DNA of 64,000 nucleotides from an uncultured Clostridia bacterium (GTDB lineage: Bacteria > Bacillota > Clostridia > Christensenellales > Borkfalkiaceae): positions 29,790-93,789 of the forward strand of contig CATLBN010000004.1 in assembly GCA_949878885.1 (NCBI GenBank), in the 5' to 3' direction. Shown piece by piece: positions 52,555-60,839 of this stretch; position 1 is the first letter of the stretch, and the number at the start of each line of letters is the position of its first letter. The notes beneath the pieces were generated by a model, which ran no database searches, was not told where the DNA came from, and saw nothing but the letters and a program-made list of their open reading frames with translations. The translations under genes were made by a program, and so were the position numbers.

Positions 52555-53493
52555 TTAATCGTTATCTCCGCTTTCAATGCTTTCGAATTCTTCTGTTTCG
52601 GTTTTTTTATTTGCCGATTTGCGCGAAAATTTGCTTATAAGCCAATTTTCAAAACGGCTTTGATATTTAAGCGAAAGCACAGCAAGCGCAATACATCCTG
52701 CAAAAACGGCAATCCATACCCAAATTCCCCAACCTGAAAACGGAATTACCGTTCCGCTGCCCAAATAGCAATAAGCCGCAATAATCAAAGGACGGACCAC
52801 CGTTATTGAAACCGTGAAAAACGCAAAATTCATTGACGTTAGTCCCGCAATAAGGCACAATATATCGTCGGGAAAAAACGGTAAAATCTGCATAAGCGCA
52901 AAAACAGTTTTCCCGCGGCTGCCGAATTGGGTTACGTATTTATCTGTAGCCTCGCGCCCTGCAATCCAAATTACGGCTTTTCTGCCCCAAAGTCTGCCTA
53001 TAAAGTAACAAATCATAGAACCGCATATTACTCCGGCAGAAGCAAGCAGCGTTGCAACGAGCGGTCCCCATATCAAAGCGCCCGGCACGTAACATACCGC
53101 CGCAGGCAAAGGCAAAATTACCACTTGCAGAACTTGCAGAATAAAAAATATTACCATTCCCCAAGCGCCCGTGCTTTTAAGCATTTCAACAACCGCGTTT
53201 ATTTTATCTTCGTCTTTGTCGTATTGTTCCAAATGCCCTACCGCGCTGAGCGTTATAAAAGACACAAGAAAAACAGCGCATAAAATTAAAAGCACGAAAA
53301 CGCTTTTTAAAAGAGCGGTTTTTTTAAGTATAAAAGTTACGGCGCTCGCAACGGCTCCGGCGCCCGCCGCAGCAAAAAAGATTACTCTGAACCAAACTCC
53401 CCAACCGCTCATAAAAAAATGAGCAAGCGGAACTATTGCTATGCACAAAGCAAAATTCGCGCAGAGAAGTATTATATCTTTTTTTTCTTTCAT
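52555..53493 (-). CDS. TVP38/DedA-family membrane protein
   Basis: This 312-residue integral membrane protein belongs to the VTT (TVP38/TMEM64, DedA-like) family, which includes lipid-carrier and phospholipid translocases. Two N-terminal helices are followed by the conserved reentrant region with PLPAAVCYVPGALIWG (about 129-144) and FFPDDILCLIAGLTSMN (about 207-223), carrying the acidic pair. A short charged C-terminal tail ends it. Its ATG overlaps the folA stop (ATGA). Substrate unknown; undecaprenyl-phosphate or phospholipid handling is plausible for the family. Confidence 0.85.
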   Translation of the reverse strand: MKEKKDIILLCANFALCIAIVPLAHFFMSGWGVWFRVIFFAAAGAGAVASAVTFILKKTALLKSVFVLLILCAVFLVSFITLSAVGHLEQYDKDEDKINAVVEMLKSTGAWGMVIFFILQVLQVVILPLPAAVCYVPGALIWGPLVATLLASAGVICGSMICYFIGRLWGRKAVIWIAGREATDKYVTQFGSRGKTVFALMQILPFFPDDILCLIAGLTSMNFAFFTVSITVVRPLIIAAYCYLGSGTVIPFSGWGIWVWIAVFAGCIALAVLSLKYQSRFENWLISKFSRKSANKKTETEEFESIESGDND

Positions 53494-53996
53494 TTGAAAT
53501 AACGCTTTACGTTAACATTTTTATATGTTGTAAACCTAATTATATACCCGTTTGTTTCCTCGGGTTCGCTTTCGTAAACAAGCTTAAAATTTTTATTCTC
53601 GTCAAGATTTTCAAAAAATGCGTCGGCGTTGCCTACAGCGTCTACTTTGGTTACCAAAACTTCGTCGCAATACGGAAGAAGGGTTTTGTACATCATCATT
53701 CCGCCAACTACAAAAACTTTATCGGACGGATATTTTGAAATTTCGGCAAATAATTCGTCTACGCTTTTAACTATTACGCAATCGTCTCTGTATTCGCCTT
53801 CGGGATAGAGCACAATGTTTATTCTGTCCTTCAACGGCTTACCCTGCGGAAACGATTTCAGCGTATTGCTGCCCATAACCACAACGTTGCCCGTAGTGGT
53901 ATTTTTAAAAAATTTCATATCCGCGGGAATTTTAAACATTAGCGCGTTATTTTTTCCGATTCCCCAATTTTTATCGGCGTGAAGTATAGCTCTCAT
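53490..53996 (-). CDS. folA: Dihydrofolate reductase
   Basis: This 168-residue enzyme regenerates tetrahydrofolate with NADPH after thymidylate synthesis. Recognisable segments are LHADKNWGIGKNNALMFKIP at the N-terminus (Met20-loop region and catalytic acidic segment), VVVMGSNTLKSFP, and FVVGGMMMYKTLLPYCDEVLVTKV. Length is normal. It follows thyA by 38 bases and overlaps the DedA gene by four, the usual thyA-folA pairing. Confidence 0.94.
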   Translation of the reverse strand: MRAILHADKNWGIGKNNALMFKIPADMKFFKNTTTGNVVVMGSNTLKSFPQGKPLKDRINIVLYPEGEYRDDCVIVKSVDELFAEISKYPSDKVFVVGGMMMYKTLLPYCDEVLVTKVDAVGNADAFFENLDENKNFKLVYESEPEETNGYIIRFTTYKNVNVKRYFK

Positions 53997-54034
53997 ACTA
54001 ATTGCCCCCTATATATGCTTTAATTAAACGGTTT

Positions 54035-54865
54035 TTACTCCGCTACTGGAATAGAATATTTTTTTTCGTTAAATTTATAATCTACCAATTTAAAGCTGTC
54101 AACCGTAAATTCGTAAAAGTTTTTAATACTTGTATCCACTTCCAATTTAGGAGCCGCAAGCTTAGGCATATTTATAATTTCTTCCACTATCGGCACGTGC
54201 CTGTCATATATATGCGCATCTGCAATAACGTGCACCAGCTCGCCCGCTTTTAAACCGGAAACCTGCGCAAGCATAATAAGCAATACGGAATATTGAACTA
54301 CGTTCCAATTATTTGCCGTAAGCATATCGTTTGAACGTTGGTTTAAAATTCCGTTTAACGTGTCGCCCGACACGTTAAACGTCATTGAATATGCACAAGG
54401 ATACAAATTCATTTGATGCAAATCGGAAAAGTTATAAATATTGGTCATTATTCTGCGGCTTGCCGGATTGTTTTTCAAATCGAAAATTACCCTGTCAACC
54501 TGGTCGAATTCCCCTTCTTTGTATTTATGCTTTACGCCCAACTGATAGCCGTACGCCTTGCCGATAGAACCGTTTTTATCCGCCCATTGGTCCCAGATGT
54601 GTGAATTTAAATCTTTTACGTTGTTGCTCTTTTTCTGCCAAATCCACAAAAGCTCGTCCACGCACGATTTAAAAGCCGTGCGGCGTATAGTTAAAACGGG
54701 AAATTCCTCTTGCAGATTATAACGGTTTACAATACCGAATTTTTTTACGGTATGCGCAGACGTGCCGTCCGACCATTTTGGACGCACTTCAAGGTCGGTA
54801 TCCCAAAATCCGTTTTTTAAAATATCTTTCATATTCGCAATAAAAATTTCATCGGCTCTGCTCAT
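54035..54865 (-). CDS. thyA: Thymidylate synthase
   Basis: This 276-residue enzyme methylates dUMP to dTMP using methylene-tetrahydrofolate. The active-site Cys lies in LYPCAYSMTFNVSG (about residue 147), followed by LNQRSNDMLTANNWNVVQYS. ADAHIYDRHVPIVEEI near the C-terminus is also diagnostic. The active-site segment reads YPCAYS where the common form is LPPCH, a variant seen in a Clostridia-type branch. It has a GGAG site and its own promoter and leads the thyA-folA-DedA unit. Confidence 0.94.
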   Translation of the reverse strand: MSRADEIFIANMKDILKNGFWDTDLEVRPKWSDGTSAHTVKKFGIVNRYNLQEEFPVLTIRRTAFKSCVDELLWIWQKKSNNVKDLNSHIWDQWADKNGSIGKAYGYQLGVKHKYKEGEFDQVDRVIFDLKNNPASRRIMTNIYNFSDLHQMNLYPCAYSMTFNVSGDTLNGILNQRSNDMLTANNWNVVQYSVLLIMLAQVSGLKAGELVHVIADAHIYDRHVPIVEEIINMPKLAAPKLEVDTSIKNFYEFTVDSFKLVDYKFNEKKYSIPVAE

Positions 54866-54927
54866 AAGTTTCTCCGCGTATTCATTATTTTTTTGCTTAC
54901 GTAAGCGCGCGCAAACAGATTAAGTTA

Positions 54928-54957
54928 AGAATAGCATAAATTAACGCTTCTTGTCAA
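54928..54957 (-). promoter_or_regulatory. Promoter of thyA
   Basis: TTGACA (54957-54952), 18 bases and TATTCT (54933-54928) on the minus strand, with TGC just before the -10 as an extended element. It lies about 60 bases before thyA. Confidence 0.6.
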
Positions 54958-55023
54958 ACACATTGCAATAAACCGTAAATTTAAGTAATTTTTTAAATTA
55001 ATATTTTAATGCTTGAATTTTGA

Positions 55024-55052
55024 TTGACTGAAAAACAAAAAGAATATATAAT
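55024..55052 (+). promoter_or_regulatory. Promoter of tRNA-Pro
   Basis: TTGACT (55024-55029), 17 bases and TATAAT (55047-55052), ten bases upstream of the tRNA, as expected for a stable RNA gene. Confidence 0.75.
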
Positions 55053-55061
55053 TATGGGTAC

Positions 55062-55137
55062 TGAGGCGTAGCGCAGTTGGTAGCGCGTATGGTTCGGGAC
55101 CATAAGGTCGTGGGTTCAAATCCCGTCGCCTCAACCA
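55062..55137 (+). tRNA. tRNA-Pro, anticodon CGG, and the probable attachment site
   Basis: This 76-base tRNA pairs TGAGGCG with CGCCTCA in the acceptor stem and encodes CCA. The anticodon loop TTCGGGA gives anticodon CGG (proline) and the T-arm reads GGGTTCAAATCCC. It is followed at once by an integrase gene, so its 3' end is the likely integration site of the element that fills the rest of the window. Confidence 0.95.
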
Positions 55138-55143
55138 AAATAC

Positions 55144-55184
55144 CCCGTTTTCGAGCGATTTTTGCCCGAAAACGGGCTTTTTTT
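55144..55184 (+). terminator. Terminator after tRNA-Pro
   Basis: CCCGTTTTCG (55144-55153) pairs with CGAAAACGGG (55167-55176), followed by CTTTTTTT. It ends the tRNA transcript. Confidence 0.75.
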
Positions 55185-55213
55185 ATGCTTTTATATTGAA
55201 TTTAGGCGGCTGT

Positions 55214-56458
55214 TTAGCCGTCATTTCTATTTTGCGGGGGCAGAATTGGGGGCAAATCGTAAACGAATTTGTTACCTTCTTCTATCAGGAACTCGTCCGA
55301 CAAATCCGTATACGCATTCCCCAACGCGCCGAGAGAATGACCCATAAACAGTTTACGCGCGTATTCGTTTACGCCGCATTCGATACAACGGCTATTAAAA
55401 GTTTTGCGCAAGTCTTTTAGCGTAAAGCCCGGCATAATCGCGCGCAGTTTTTCCCGGATACGCTGCGGAACGTAAAAGCGCAATTTTTCAATGCCGACAA
55501 GATACGGGCGCAACATTGGCGTTATCGGAATTTTTTTATACTCGATTTTGCCGTTTTTGCGCTTGCTGTTTACTGCAATAATAAAATTGTCTTCGATACG
55601 CGCCGTTTTATATTCATTGGGGCGTAAGCCCGTATAAAGCGCAACGGCAAACATAAGTTGCCATACCGTACCCGTTGTAAGTTCTAAAAGCCGCCGTTCT
55701 TCCTCTTTGGTTAAGGCTTTTCCGTTTTTGCACTCGTGCGCAACGTAAACCACAAGCGCAAGTGGATTGTACTTAATAAGTCCGTGCTTTATAGCCGCTT
55801 CAAATATTTGATTTAAGCGCCCGTAAACCTCGTCCGCCGTCTTTCCGTAACCTTTGGCGGTAATTCCGTCTAAAAGCGCCTGACACATTGCCGGCGTTAT
55901 GTTTTTTATAGCAAGGCTTCCAAAAGCGGGTTGAATATGATTTTTATAACGGTTTGTTTCGGTTTTGAACGTTTCTTTTGCAACCGTGCGCCGCCAAAAC
56001 GTTTCGAAAAAGTACGTTGCGAACTCGTGAAAATTCGTCGGAACGTTCAAAAGTTCGTTTCCCGCCTCAATGGCTTTAACGGCAGCAATAAATTTTTCTT
56101 TTAATTTGTCGGGGTTAGTACTTGATACGGAAATATTATAATCGCCGCAACGGTAACGTGCTTCGTAGTGGTAGCCGCGCTTGCTGCGTTTGCGCCTGCG
56201 TACGTGAACTAATTTGTCCGCAGCAATAAAATACTTTCTAAATCTAATAGGCATTTTTAAAATCTCCTGTTTTGTGAATTTTAAAAAGCCTGTTTTATCC
56301 CTGTCGTTCGTCGGCTCATCCGCGCCGACGTTCGCGTTTATAGGCTGCCGCAGTTCGGCGGCGAGCCGTGCGGAAATTTCTTCGGTTTCCGCGCCGTTTC
56401 CTGTTGCGCCTGCAAGTAACAGTGCGCTTGCAAGTTCCAAAATCTTTTGTTTGTCCAT
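55214..56458 (-). CDS. int: Phage-type tyrosine integrase
   Basis: This 414-residue tyrosine recombinase would insert and excise the element at tRNA-Pro. It has an N-terminal AT-rich-DNA (arm-binding) region, a SAM-like core-binding domain with FETFWRRTVAKETFKTETN near residue 150, and a C-terminal catalytic domain. Catalytic residues are Arg in TGLRPNEY (~277), KDLRKTF (~347-353, with Lys where many enzymes have His), His in MGHSLG (~372) and Tyr in NAYTDLSDE (~381). It faces the tRNA, with its C-terminus next to the attachment site, the usual arrangement for tRNA-targeting elements. Confidence 0.93.
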   Translation of the reverse strand: MDKQKILELASALLLAGATGNGAETEEISARLAAELRQPINANVGADEPTNDRDKTGFLKFTKQEILKMPIRFRKYFIAADKLVHVRRRKRSKRGYHYEARYRCGDYNISVSSTNPDKLKEKFIAAVKAIEAGNELLNVPTNFHEFATYFFETFWRRTVAKETFKTETNRYKNHIQPAFGSLAIKNITPAMCQALLDGITAKGYGKTADEVYGRLNQIFEAAIKHGLIKYNPLALVVYVAHECKNGKALTKEEERRLLELTTGTVWQLMFAVALYTGLRPNEYKTARIEDNFIIAVNSKRKNGKIEYKKIPITPMLRPYLVGIEKLRFYVPQRIREKLRAIMPGFTLKDLRKTFNSRCIECGVNEYARKLFMGHSLGALGNAYTDLSDEFLIEEGNKFVYDLPPILPPQNRNDG

Positions 56459-56573
56459 ATTCTGAACTCCTAAAAATGTATTCGCCCGTAACGGGTGTAA
56501 CGTTTAAGTTAATTCAGATTAAAGACTTTTTTAAATTAGTTTTTGACAACGTTTTTATGCGGTTTTTTATTGT

Positions 56574-56930
56574 TTATTGTAGTTTAAGCATATTTTCGCC
56601 TACGGTAATATAATCGCGCTGGGCTTGCTCGCCGTAACGTTTCCCTATCTGCCGGAACACGTAAATACAATCTTCTTCTATTGGGGTTACGTTCATTTTA
56701 CGGGTTTCAGATAGCCCCGCCGCGCGTTCGGCTGGTGTAAAATCTTCACGCCCCAAAAGATAGTCAACCGACACTCCGAAAAAATCGGCAAGTTTTAAAA
56801 TACTTGCATTATCAATTTTAACTTTATCGTTTTCCCAATAAGAATAACTATTTTGTGTTATCCCTATAAATTGTGCTAATTCACTTTGTGTTAAACCTTT
56901 ACTTTTTCGTAATTTTTTTAAATTGTTCAT
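56574..56930 (-). CDS. XRE-family transcriptional regulator (element repressor 1)
   Basis: This 118-residue protein has an N-terminal Cro/CI-type helix-turn-helix (about residues 5-60; GLTQSELAQFIGITQNSYSY) ending in the segment FGVSVDYLLGRED. A tail of about 55 residues begins FTPAERAAGLSETRK. That tail is almost identical to the tail of the next regulator, although the DNA-binding halves are different. It probably controls lysogeny or excision of the element. The shared tail spans about 56577-56740 in DNA. Confidence 0.85.
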   Translation of the reverse strand: MNNLKKLRKSKGLTQSELAQFIGITQNSYSYWENDKVKIDNASILKLADFFGVSVDYLLGREDFTPAERAAGLSETRKMNVTPIEEDCIYVFRQIGKRYGEQAQRDYITVGENMLKLQ

Positions 56931-57150
56931 TTATTATGCTCCCAACTTTATTGATAAAATTATAAATGCGGCTTTTTGTTGGTTATTTTAGTTTAAGCAT
57001 ATTTTCGCCTACGGTAATATAATCGCGCTGGGCTTGTTCGCCGTAACGCTTCCCTATCTGTCGGAACACGTAAATACAATCTTCTTCTATTGGGGTTACG
57101 TTTATTTTGCGGGTTTCAGACAGCCCCGCCGCTCGTTCGGCTGGCGTAAA
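56581..57150. repeat. Direct duplication of about 165 bases in the two regulator genes
   Basis: Bases about 56577-56745 and 56985-57153 are near identical (a handful of differences). Both encode the shared C-terminal tail of the regulators. Similarity ends abruptly at the FTPAER junction, giving a module duplication or gene conversion that does not include the helix-turn-helix. Confidence 0.85.
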
Positions 57151-57327
57151 AAAAACATTTAAGTTTAATGCTTGCTCTATTGCTTGAATTGTGCTATATC
57201 TCGGGTCAGTAACAATACCTGCCATAATCCGACTTATATTAGTTAATGAAATACCTGTTTTTTGTGCTAAATCTCGATAAGTCCAACCGCGTTGTTTTAA
57301 CTCTTTTTTGTATAATTCAATATCCAT
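56983..57327 (-). CDS. XRE-family transcriptional regulator (element repressor 2)
   Basis: This 114-residue protein starts at ATG 57327, preceded by a perfect AAGGAGG site; the open frame extends further but without support. Its helix-turn-helix (GWTYRDLAQKTGISLTNISR, about 14-34) differs from that of the neighbouring regulator. The C-terminal tail (about 60-114, FTPAERAAGLSETRKINVTP and onward) matches it at about 53 of 55 residues. It lies next to the divergent main promoter and its operator-like repeats, so it is the likely repressor of the plus-strand genes. Confidence 0.85.
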   Translation of the reverse strand: MDIELYKKELKQRGWTYRDLAQKTGISLTNISRIMAGIVTDPRYSTIQAIEQALNLNVFFTPAERAAGLSETRKINVTPIEEDCIYVFRQIGKRYGEQAQRDYITVGENMLKLK

Positions 57328-57392
57328 TAACGCCTCCTTGTTATTAATTTTCGTGTAAAAATAGCAATGAAGCAATTTTTTTTTAAATTTCC

Positions 57393-57422
57393 TTGACAAA
57401 ATAACATATATGTAATTATAAT
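57393..57422 (+). promoter_or_regulatory. Main rightward promoter of the element
   Basis: TTGACA (57393-57398), 18 bases and TATAAT (57417-57422): both hexamers are full consensus. It points into the structural genes and overlaps two operator-like palindromes. Confidence 0.8.
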
Positions 57423-57442
57423 AAATAACAATAATGTTATTT
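57399..57442. promoter_or_regulatory. Paired operator-like palindromes
   Basis: AAATAACA-TATA-TGTAATTA (57399-57418) and AAATAACA-ATAA-TGTTATTT (57423-57442) are two 8-4-8 inverted repeats 24 bases apart. The second is perfect. One fills the promoter spacer and the other directly follows the -10, the places where a repressor would block transcription. A half-site TGTTATTA lies at 57339-57346 near the regulator gene. Confidence 0.65.
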
Positions 57443-57471
57443 TGTGCATAGTAAAAAGCGAGGTAAAAGGA

Positions 57472-58851
57472 ATGTCAAAAAGCAACAGCAAAAGTATTGC
57501 GCGCGGCGTGCAAATACTAATTGTCATAATTTTAGTAATATCGGCTGCGACGTCGTTAATTGCGTGGGGTTCGCAAGGTTTTACAAATTGGAACGTGCCG
57601 GAGTGGTTCGGCTATAAAGCCCCTGCGCCGGAAGAAACGCCGACAGAGCCGGCAGCGGTTGAATCGGGTTATAAATTTATGCCAGCAAGTGCAGCCGCGC
57701 AAGCGGCAGCCCCTCGCGCGGTTTCGGCAGAAGCAGAAGCGGAGTTTGCGGAAATGATTTCCGCAAACAACGGCAAGGACTTAACGTCAAGCGATTATTT
57801 ATCAAAAATAATCGTTAAAAGCAATGTAGACAATAAAACGGTAACGGCAGCAAGCGCCGGCATAAAAGTTGCTGTTATAAACGTCGGAATGAAAACAACG
57901 GCTATTTTCGTACCGCGATATAATCCGTTTGACCAGCCCGGCTACATTTACAATAACTCGCACTACTATTTAAATTCAAATCCGTCCGACGTTAAAGACT
58001 GTATGTACGAAACTTTCTGTACTTATTACAATATGTTTCAAATTGGATTTATGGAAATGTCGGCGGCAAGTTTTCCGAGCATTAGCGTACTTTATGACTT
58101 AGAGCAGGACCCAAATTTTATAGTGCCGTTGCCTGAGGAGCCAACGAAAGAGGGTTACACGTTCGCCGGTTGGTATTATGGAACGGACGAAGAACACGGC
58201 GAGAATTGTAACGCGTACGGCGGCGAACAGATTACGGCGGCAACCAAACTGCACGCGCACTTTCAAATTAATATGTACACCGTTACTTTTGACACAGACG
58301 GCGGCAAGCAAATTACTGATAAAACTGTTTGTTGGAACTCGCAATTAACACCGCCTACGCCGGAGAAAACGGGTTACAACTTTACGGGGTGGTATTTAGA
58401 GGACGGCACGGAATACACGGGGCAACCCGTAAAAAGCGATATAACGCTTACTGCGCGTTGGGATATTAAAACTTTTACTGTAACTTTTTTCGTTGACGGC
58501 GAAATTCACGCGACTAAAACCGTCGAATACGGCACGACGTTTGCGGAGTTAGCCGAGCAAGCGAAAGATTTAAATTTAAAAGTACTTACCGTAATGACGG
58601 ATAACGGCGAGCAGTCGTTGAGTGAATTTGCGAACACACCAATTACAAGCGATTATTCCGTTACGTCAATCGGTTTGACGAAGCAAGAAGCCGTGCAATA
58701 TTTTTTTGCAAAATATCCTTACGTCTTCATATGTGCCGGCGGCGTGTTATCGCTCATTGTCGGCATATTGGGCGCGGTGGCTTATCATAGGCAAACAGCA
58801 CCGGCAAAGCAACGTCGCCGGAACAGCAGCCGCAACCGCCGCAGGAGATAA
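57472..58851 (+). CDS. Membrane-anchored surface protein with InlB-type repeats (candidate virion adsorption protein)
   Basis: This 459-residue protein starts at ATG 57472 after AGGTAAAAGGA. It has an N-terminal hydrophobic helix (about 12-32), an Ala/Pro/Glu-rich linker, a folded domain (about 90-220), and two or three InlB/Flg_new-type repeats (GYTFAGWYYG, GYNFTGWYLEDG). A C-terminal membrane helix (VFICAGGVLSLIVGILGAVA) is followed by a short Arg/Asn-rich cytoplasmic tail. In a filamentous phage this layout fits a host-binding minor coat protein of the pIII type, held in the membrane before assembly. Direct similarity to pIII is not visible; the role is inferred from context. Confidence 0.75.
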   Translation: MSKSNSKSIARGVQILIVIILVISAATSLIAWGSQGFTNWNVPEWFGYKAPAPEETPTEPAAVESGYKFMPASAAAQAAAPRAVSAEAEAEFAEMISANNGKDLTSSDYLSKIIVKSNVDNKTVTAASAGIKVAVINVGMKTTAIFVPRYNPFDQPGYIYNNSHYYLNSNPSDVKDCMYETFCTYYNMFQIGFMEMSAASFPSISVLYDLEQDPNFIVPLPEEPTKEGYTFAGWYYGTDEEHGENCNAYGGEQITAATKLHAHFQINMYTVTFDTDGGKQITDKTVCWNSQLTPPTPEKTGYNFTGWYLEDGTEYTGQPVKSDITLTARWDIKTFTVTFFVDGEIHATKTVEYGTTFAELAEQAKDLNLKVLTVMTDNGEQSLSEFANTPITSDYSVTSIGLTKQEAVQYFFAKYPYVFICAGGVLSLIVGILGAVAYHRQTAPAKQRRRNSSRNRRRR

Positions 58852-58856
58852 TAAAA

Positions 58857-60386
58857 ATGACCTGCACTAAAAAATTAACGTTGATTATACTTACATTGCT
58901 TGTTGCGTTACTTGGCGTTTTATCCTCCGAGCCGAGCGGCGGGGCGGTTTTCGCTTCCGCCGCTTCGGTGTACTCCTCGCCGCTGCAAGACTTGAAGAAA
59001 GACCCGAATTTTAAAACCGAAGATTATCCCGTAGGCGGCAAAGTCTACAAAATCGAGATAATACAAATTGCCGAAAGCACGCGCAAGGAATTGCTTGTTT
59101 ACACTTACCAACCTTTTGGCAAACTCGAAGCAAGTTCAATAAGTATTTCAAAGACGATTAACGACAACTACTCGCCTAAGGTTTACACGCTTGAATTACT
59201 GAACAATGACGACGTATTTTACAAGTACAGGGTTGTTGATTTTGAAATCGAACCGGACGCGCTGCGTTATTACAACGTTCCGACGTTGTGGCGTAAGTAC
59301 GACCGACAAATAGACGGCACGCCGAGCGGTGGGCAAGCGACTAATGAAATCGCCTACACCGTCGGTAAATTTTGGACTGCGGCAACCGTGCAAGGCAACG
59401 TTTCTTACACTCTTAAACAAACAGAGGTTGTCGAAATTGAAAACCCTTATGCAGGTTTTGTAAGACGTTCAAACGGCTTTTCGTGGACAAATAGCAAATC
59501 GTGCGACGGGCATTTTATTGCCTTTAATACGAATTACGACATAACGCGCTTAATATCGGCGGACGTTACATATCGCACGCAAGATTATAAAAAATCACTT
59601 GTTGGCGGCGATAAATACAGCGTTATATCGGATAGAAAATACCGAACAGTAAATCACGATGAGAAAGCCGGCAACAATGTAAACGGGCTATTTGCGGACA
59701 AATACACGTGGGATAGAATTTCCACGACTGAAAATTTTATTAACGACGTTAAAATCGAGGACGAACAAGTTAAAAGCGATTTGCGCGCGCGTAAGTGGAT
59801 AATTAATTTTTTAGAAACGGACTACACCGTTCCTCTTGGCGGCGATAACGCGGCGGCAGTTTTCGGCGGCGTGCTTGGAGTATTTTATAACGGCTTTGAA
59901 CTGCTTTTTGGCGAAACAACCGGCACGCTTGTTACAGAGGTTGCCGTACTCCGCCTTGAATTTGAGGTAGACGGCAAGCACTACAATTTAGGCGCGGTTA
60001 GTAACATTGTAAGCGGCGGTGAAAACCCCGTTGATAATAAGGGCAACGCTATTTACGAATTTTTTAAAGACGTACTTGCAGCACTCGCAAAAGTCCCTTG
60101 GTGGGGTTGGTTAATAATATTCGGAGTTATCGCATTAATAGTTATTTTTATTCTGTCATTCTTTTTTCCCGTTTTTCAAGTTATTTTACAAGCAATTTTA
60201 AAAGTGCTTTCAGGCATAGGCAAGGGGCTTTTGTGGGTTATTTCACTGCCTTTTAAAGGCATAGCCGCGATTATTAGAAGCGTGCAAAACCGTAAGGCAA
60301 GCCGACGTTCGGCAAACCCGAGAAAATCAAGCCGCAGCAATTCAACTATAAGAAAACCGACACAGCGCAAAAGGGCAGCAAAATGA
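58857..60386 (+). CDS. Secreted membrane-anchored protein with a long basic tail (candidate virion protein)
   Basis: This 509-residue protein has a cleavable-looking signal peptide (KLTLIILTLLVALLGVLSS). A large extracytoplasmic beta-rich region of about 380 residues follows, then a hydrophobic region near 405-450 (WWGWLIIFGVIALIVIFILS) that may span the membrane once or twice, and an Arg/Lys/Ser-rich tail of about 45 residues. The tail could contact packaged single-stranded DNA, as the basic ends of filamentous-phage coat proteins do; that is inference. AGGAGA precedes the ATG, and the stop overlaps the next gene (ATGA). I do not recognise a specific family. Confidence 0.72.
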   Translation: MTCTKKLTLIILTLLVALLGVLSSEPSGGAVFASAASVYSSPLQDLKKDPNFKTEDYPVGGKVYKIEIIQIAESTRKELLVYTYQPFGKLEASSISISKTINDNYSPKVYTLELLNNDDVFYKYRVVDFEIEPDALRYYNVPTLWRKYDRQIDGTPSGGQATNEIAYTVGKFWTAATVQGNVSYTLKQTEVVEIENPYAGFVRRSNGFSWTNSKSCDGHFIAFNTNYDITRLISADVTYRTQDYKKSLVGGDKYSVISDRKYRTVNHDEKAGNNVNGLFADKYTWDRISTTENFINDVKIEDEQVKSDLRARKWIINFLETDYTVPLGGDNAAAVFGGVLGVFYNGFELLFGETTGTLVTEVAVLRLEFEVDGKHYNLGAVSNIVSGGENPVDNKGNAIYEFFKDVLAALAKVPWWGWLIIFGVIALIVIFILSFFFPVFQVILQAILKVLSGIGKGLLWVISLPFKGIAAIIRSVQNRKASRRSANPRKSSRSNSTIRKPTQRKRAAK

Positions 60387-60631
60387 TTAAGAACGCTTAC
60401 GATATTACAAAATTACTAAACCCCATACACACAACGCCCAAAGCGGGCGTAAACGTGCAAGAACTTGTAAAAGATAAATTCCCCGATTATTATAAGTTTT
60501 TCAATAAACATTTTGATTGGAACGACCTTGACGGGATACTTGATTTTTTATATTTTCACGCAAAAATATTGCACGTTGACGAAGCACAAAAATTTATAGA
60601 CCTTATAGAAAGTAATTGCGAGGTGCGCTGA
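60383..60631 (+). CDS. Small protein of unknown function, element gene
   Basis: This 82-residue acidic soluble protein is translationally coupled to the upstream surface-protein gene by an ATGA overlap. It has helical, Phe/Asp-rich sequence (FPDYYKFFNKHFDWNDLDG) and no known motif. Its place inside the coupled structural block suggests a role in replication control or assembly. Confidence 0.6.
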   Translation: MIKNAYDITKLLNPIHTTPKAGVNVQELVKDKFPDYYKFFNKHFDWNDLDGILDFLYFHAKILHVDEAQKFIDLIESNCEVR

Positions 60632-60632
60632 C

Positions 60633-60839
60633 GTGGTTAAAGTTAGATTATGGGGCGAGGCTATGGAAATAAACCGCATTGCGGACTATCTGGAAATTTC
60701 GCCGCGCGTAAAAGTAAAGCAACGTTCGGACGGCTATAAAGACCGCGGCACAAGCGATTACGAGCGCGTGTATATGGAAATCGAGCTTGAAGAAAGCGCG
60801 ACAGAAATAATTAACCGAATAAAAGGCGGTAAACAATGA
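60633..60839 (+). CDS. Small DUF3970-like protein
   Basis: This 68-residue protein starts at GTG 60633, with GAGGT upstream. The sequence VKVRLWGEAMEINRIADYL and the end ERVYMEIELE resemble the short DUF3970-type proteins of Gram-positive phages and plasmids. The function is unknown. Its stop overlaps the next gene's ATG (60836). Confidence 0.6.
   Translation: MVKVRLWGEAMEINRIADYLEISPRVKVKQRSDGYKDRGTSDYERVYMEIELEESATEIINRIKGGKQ

Noticed and set aside
54895..54906. Palindrome GCTTACGTAAGC before thyA
   Set aside because: It is short and isolated, and sits downstream of the promoter; nothing links it to a known regulator.
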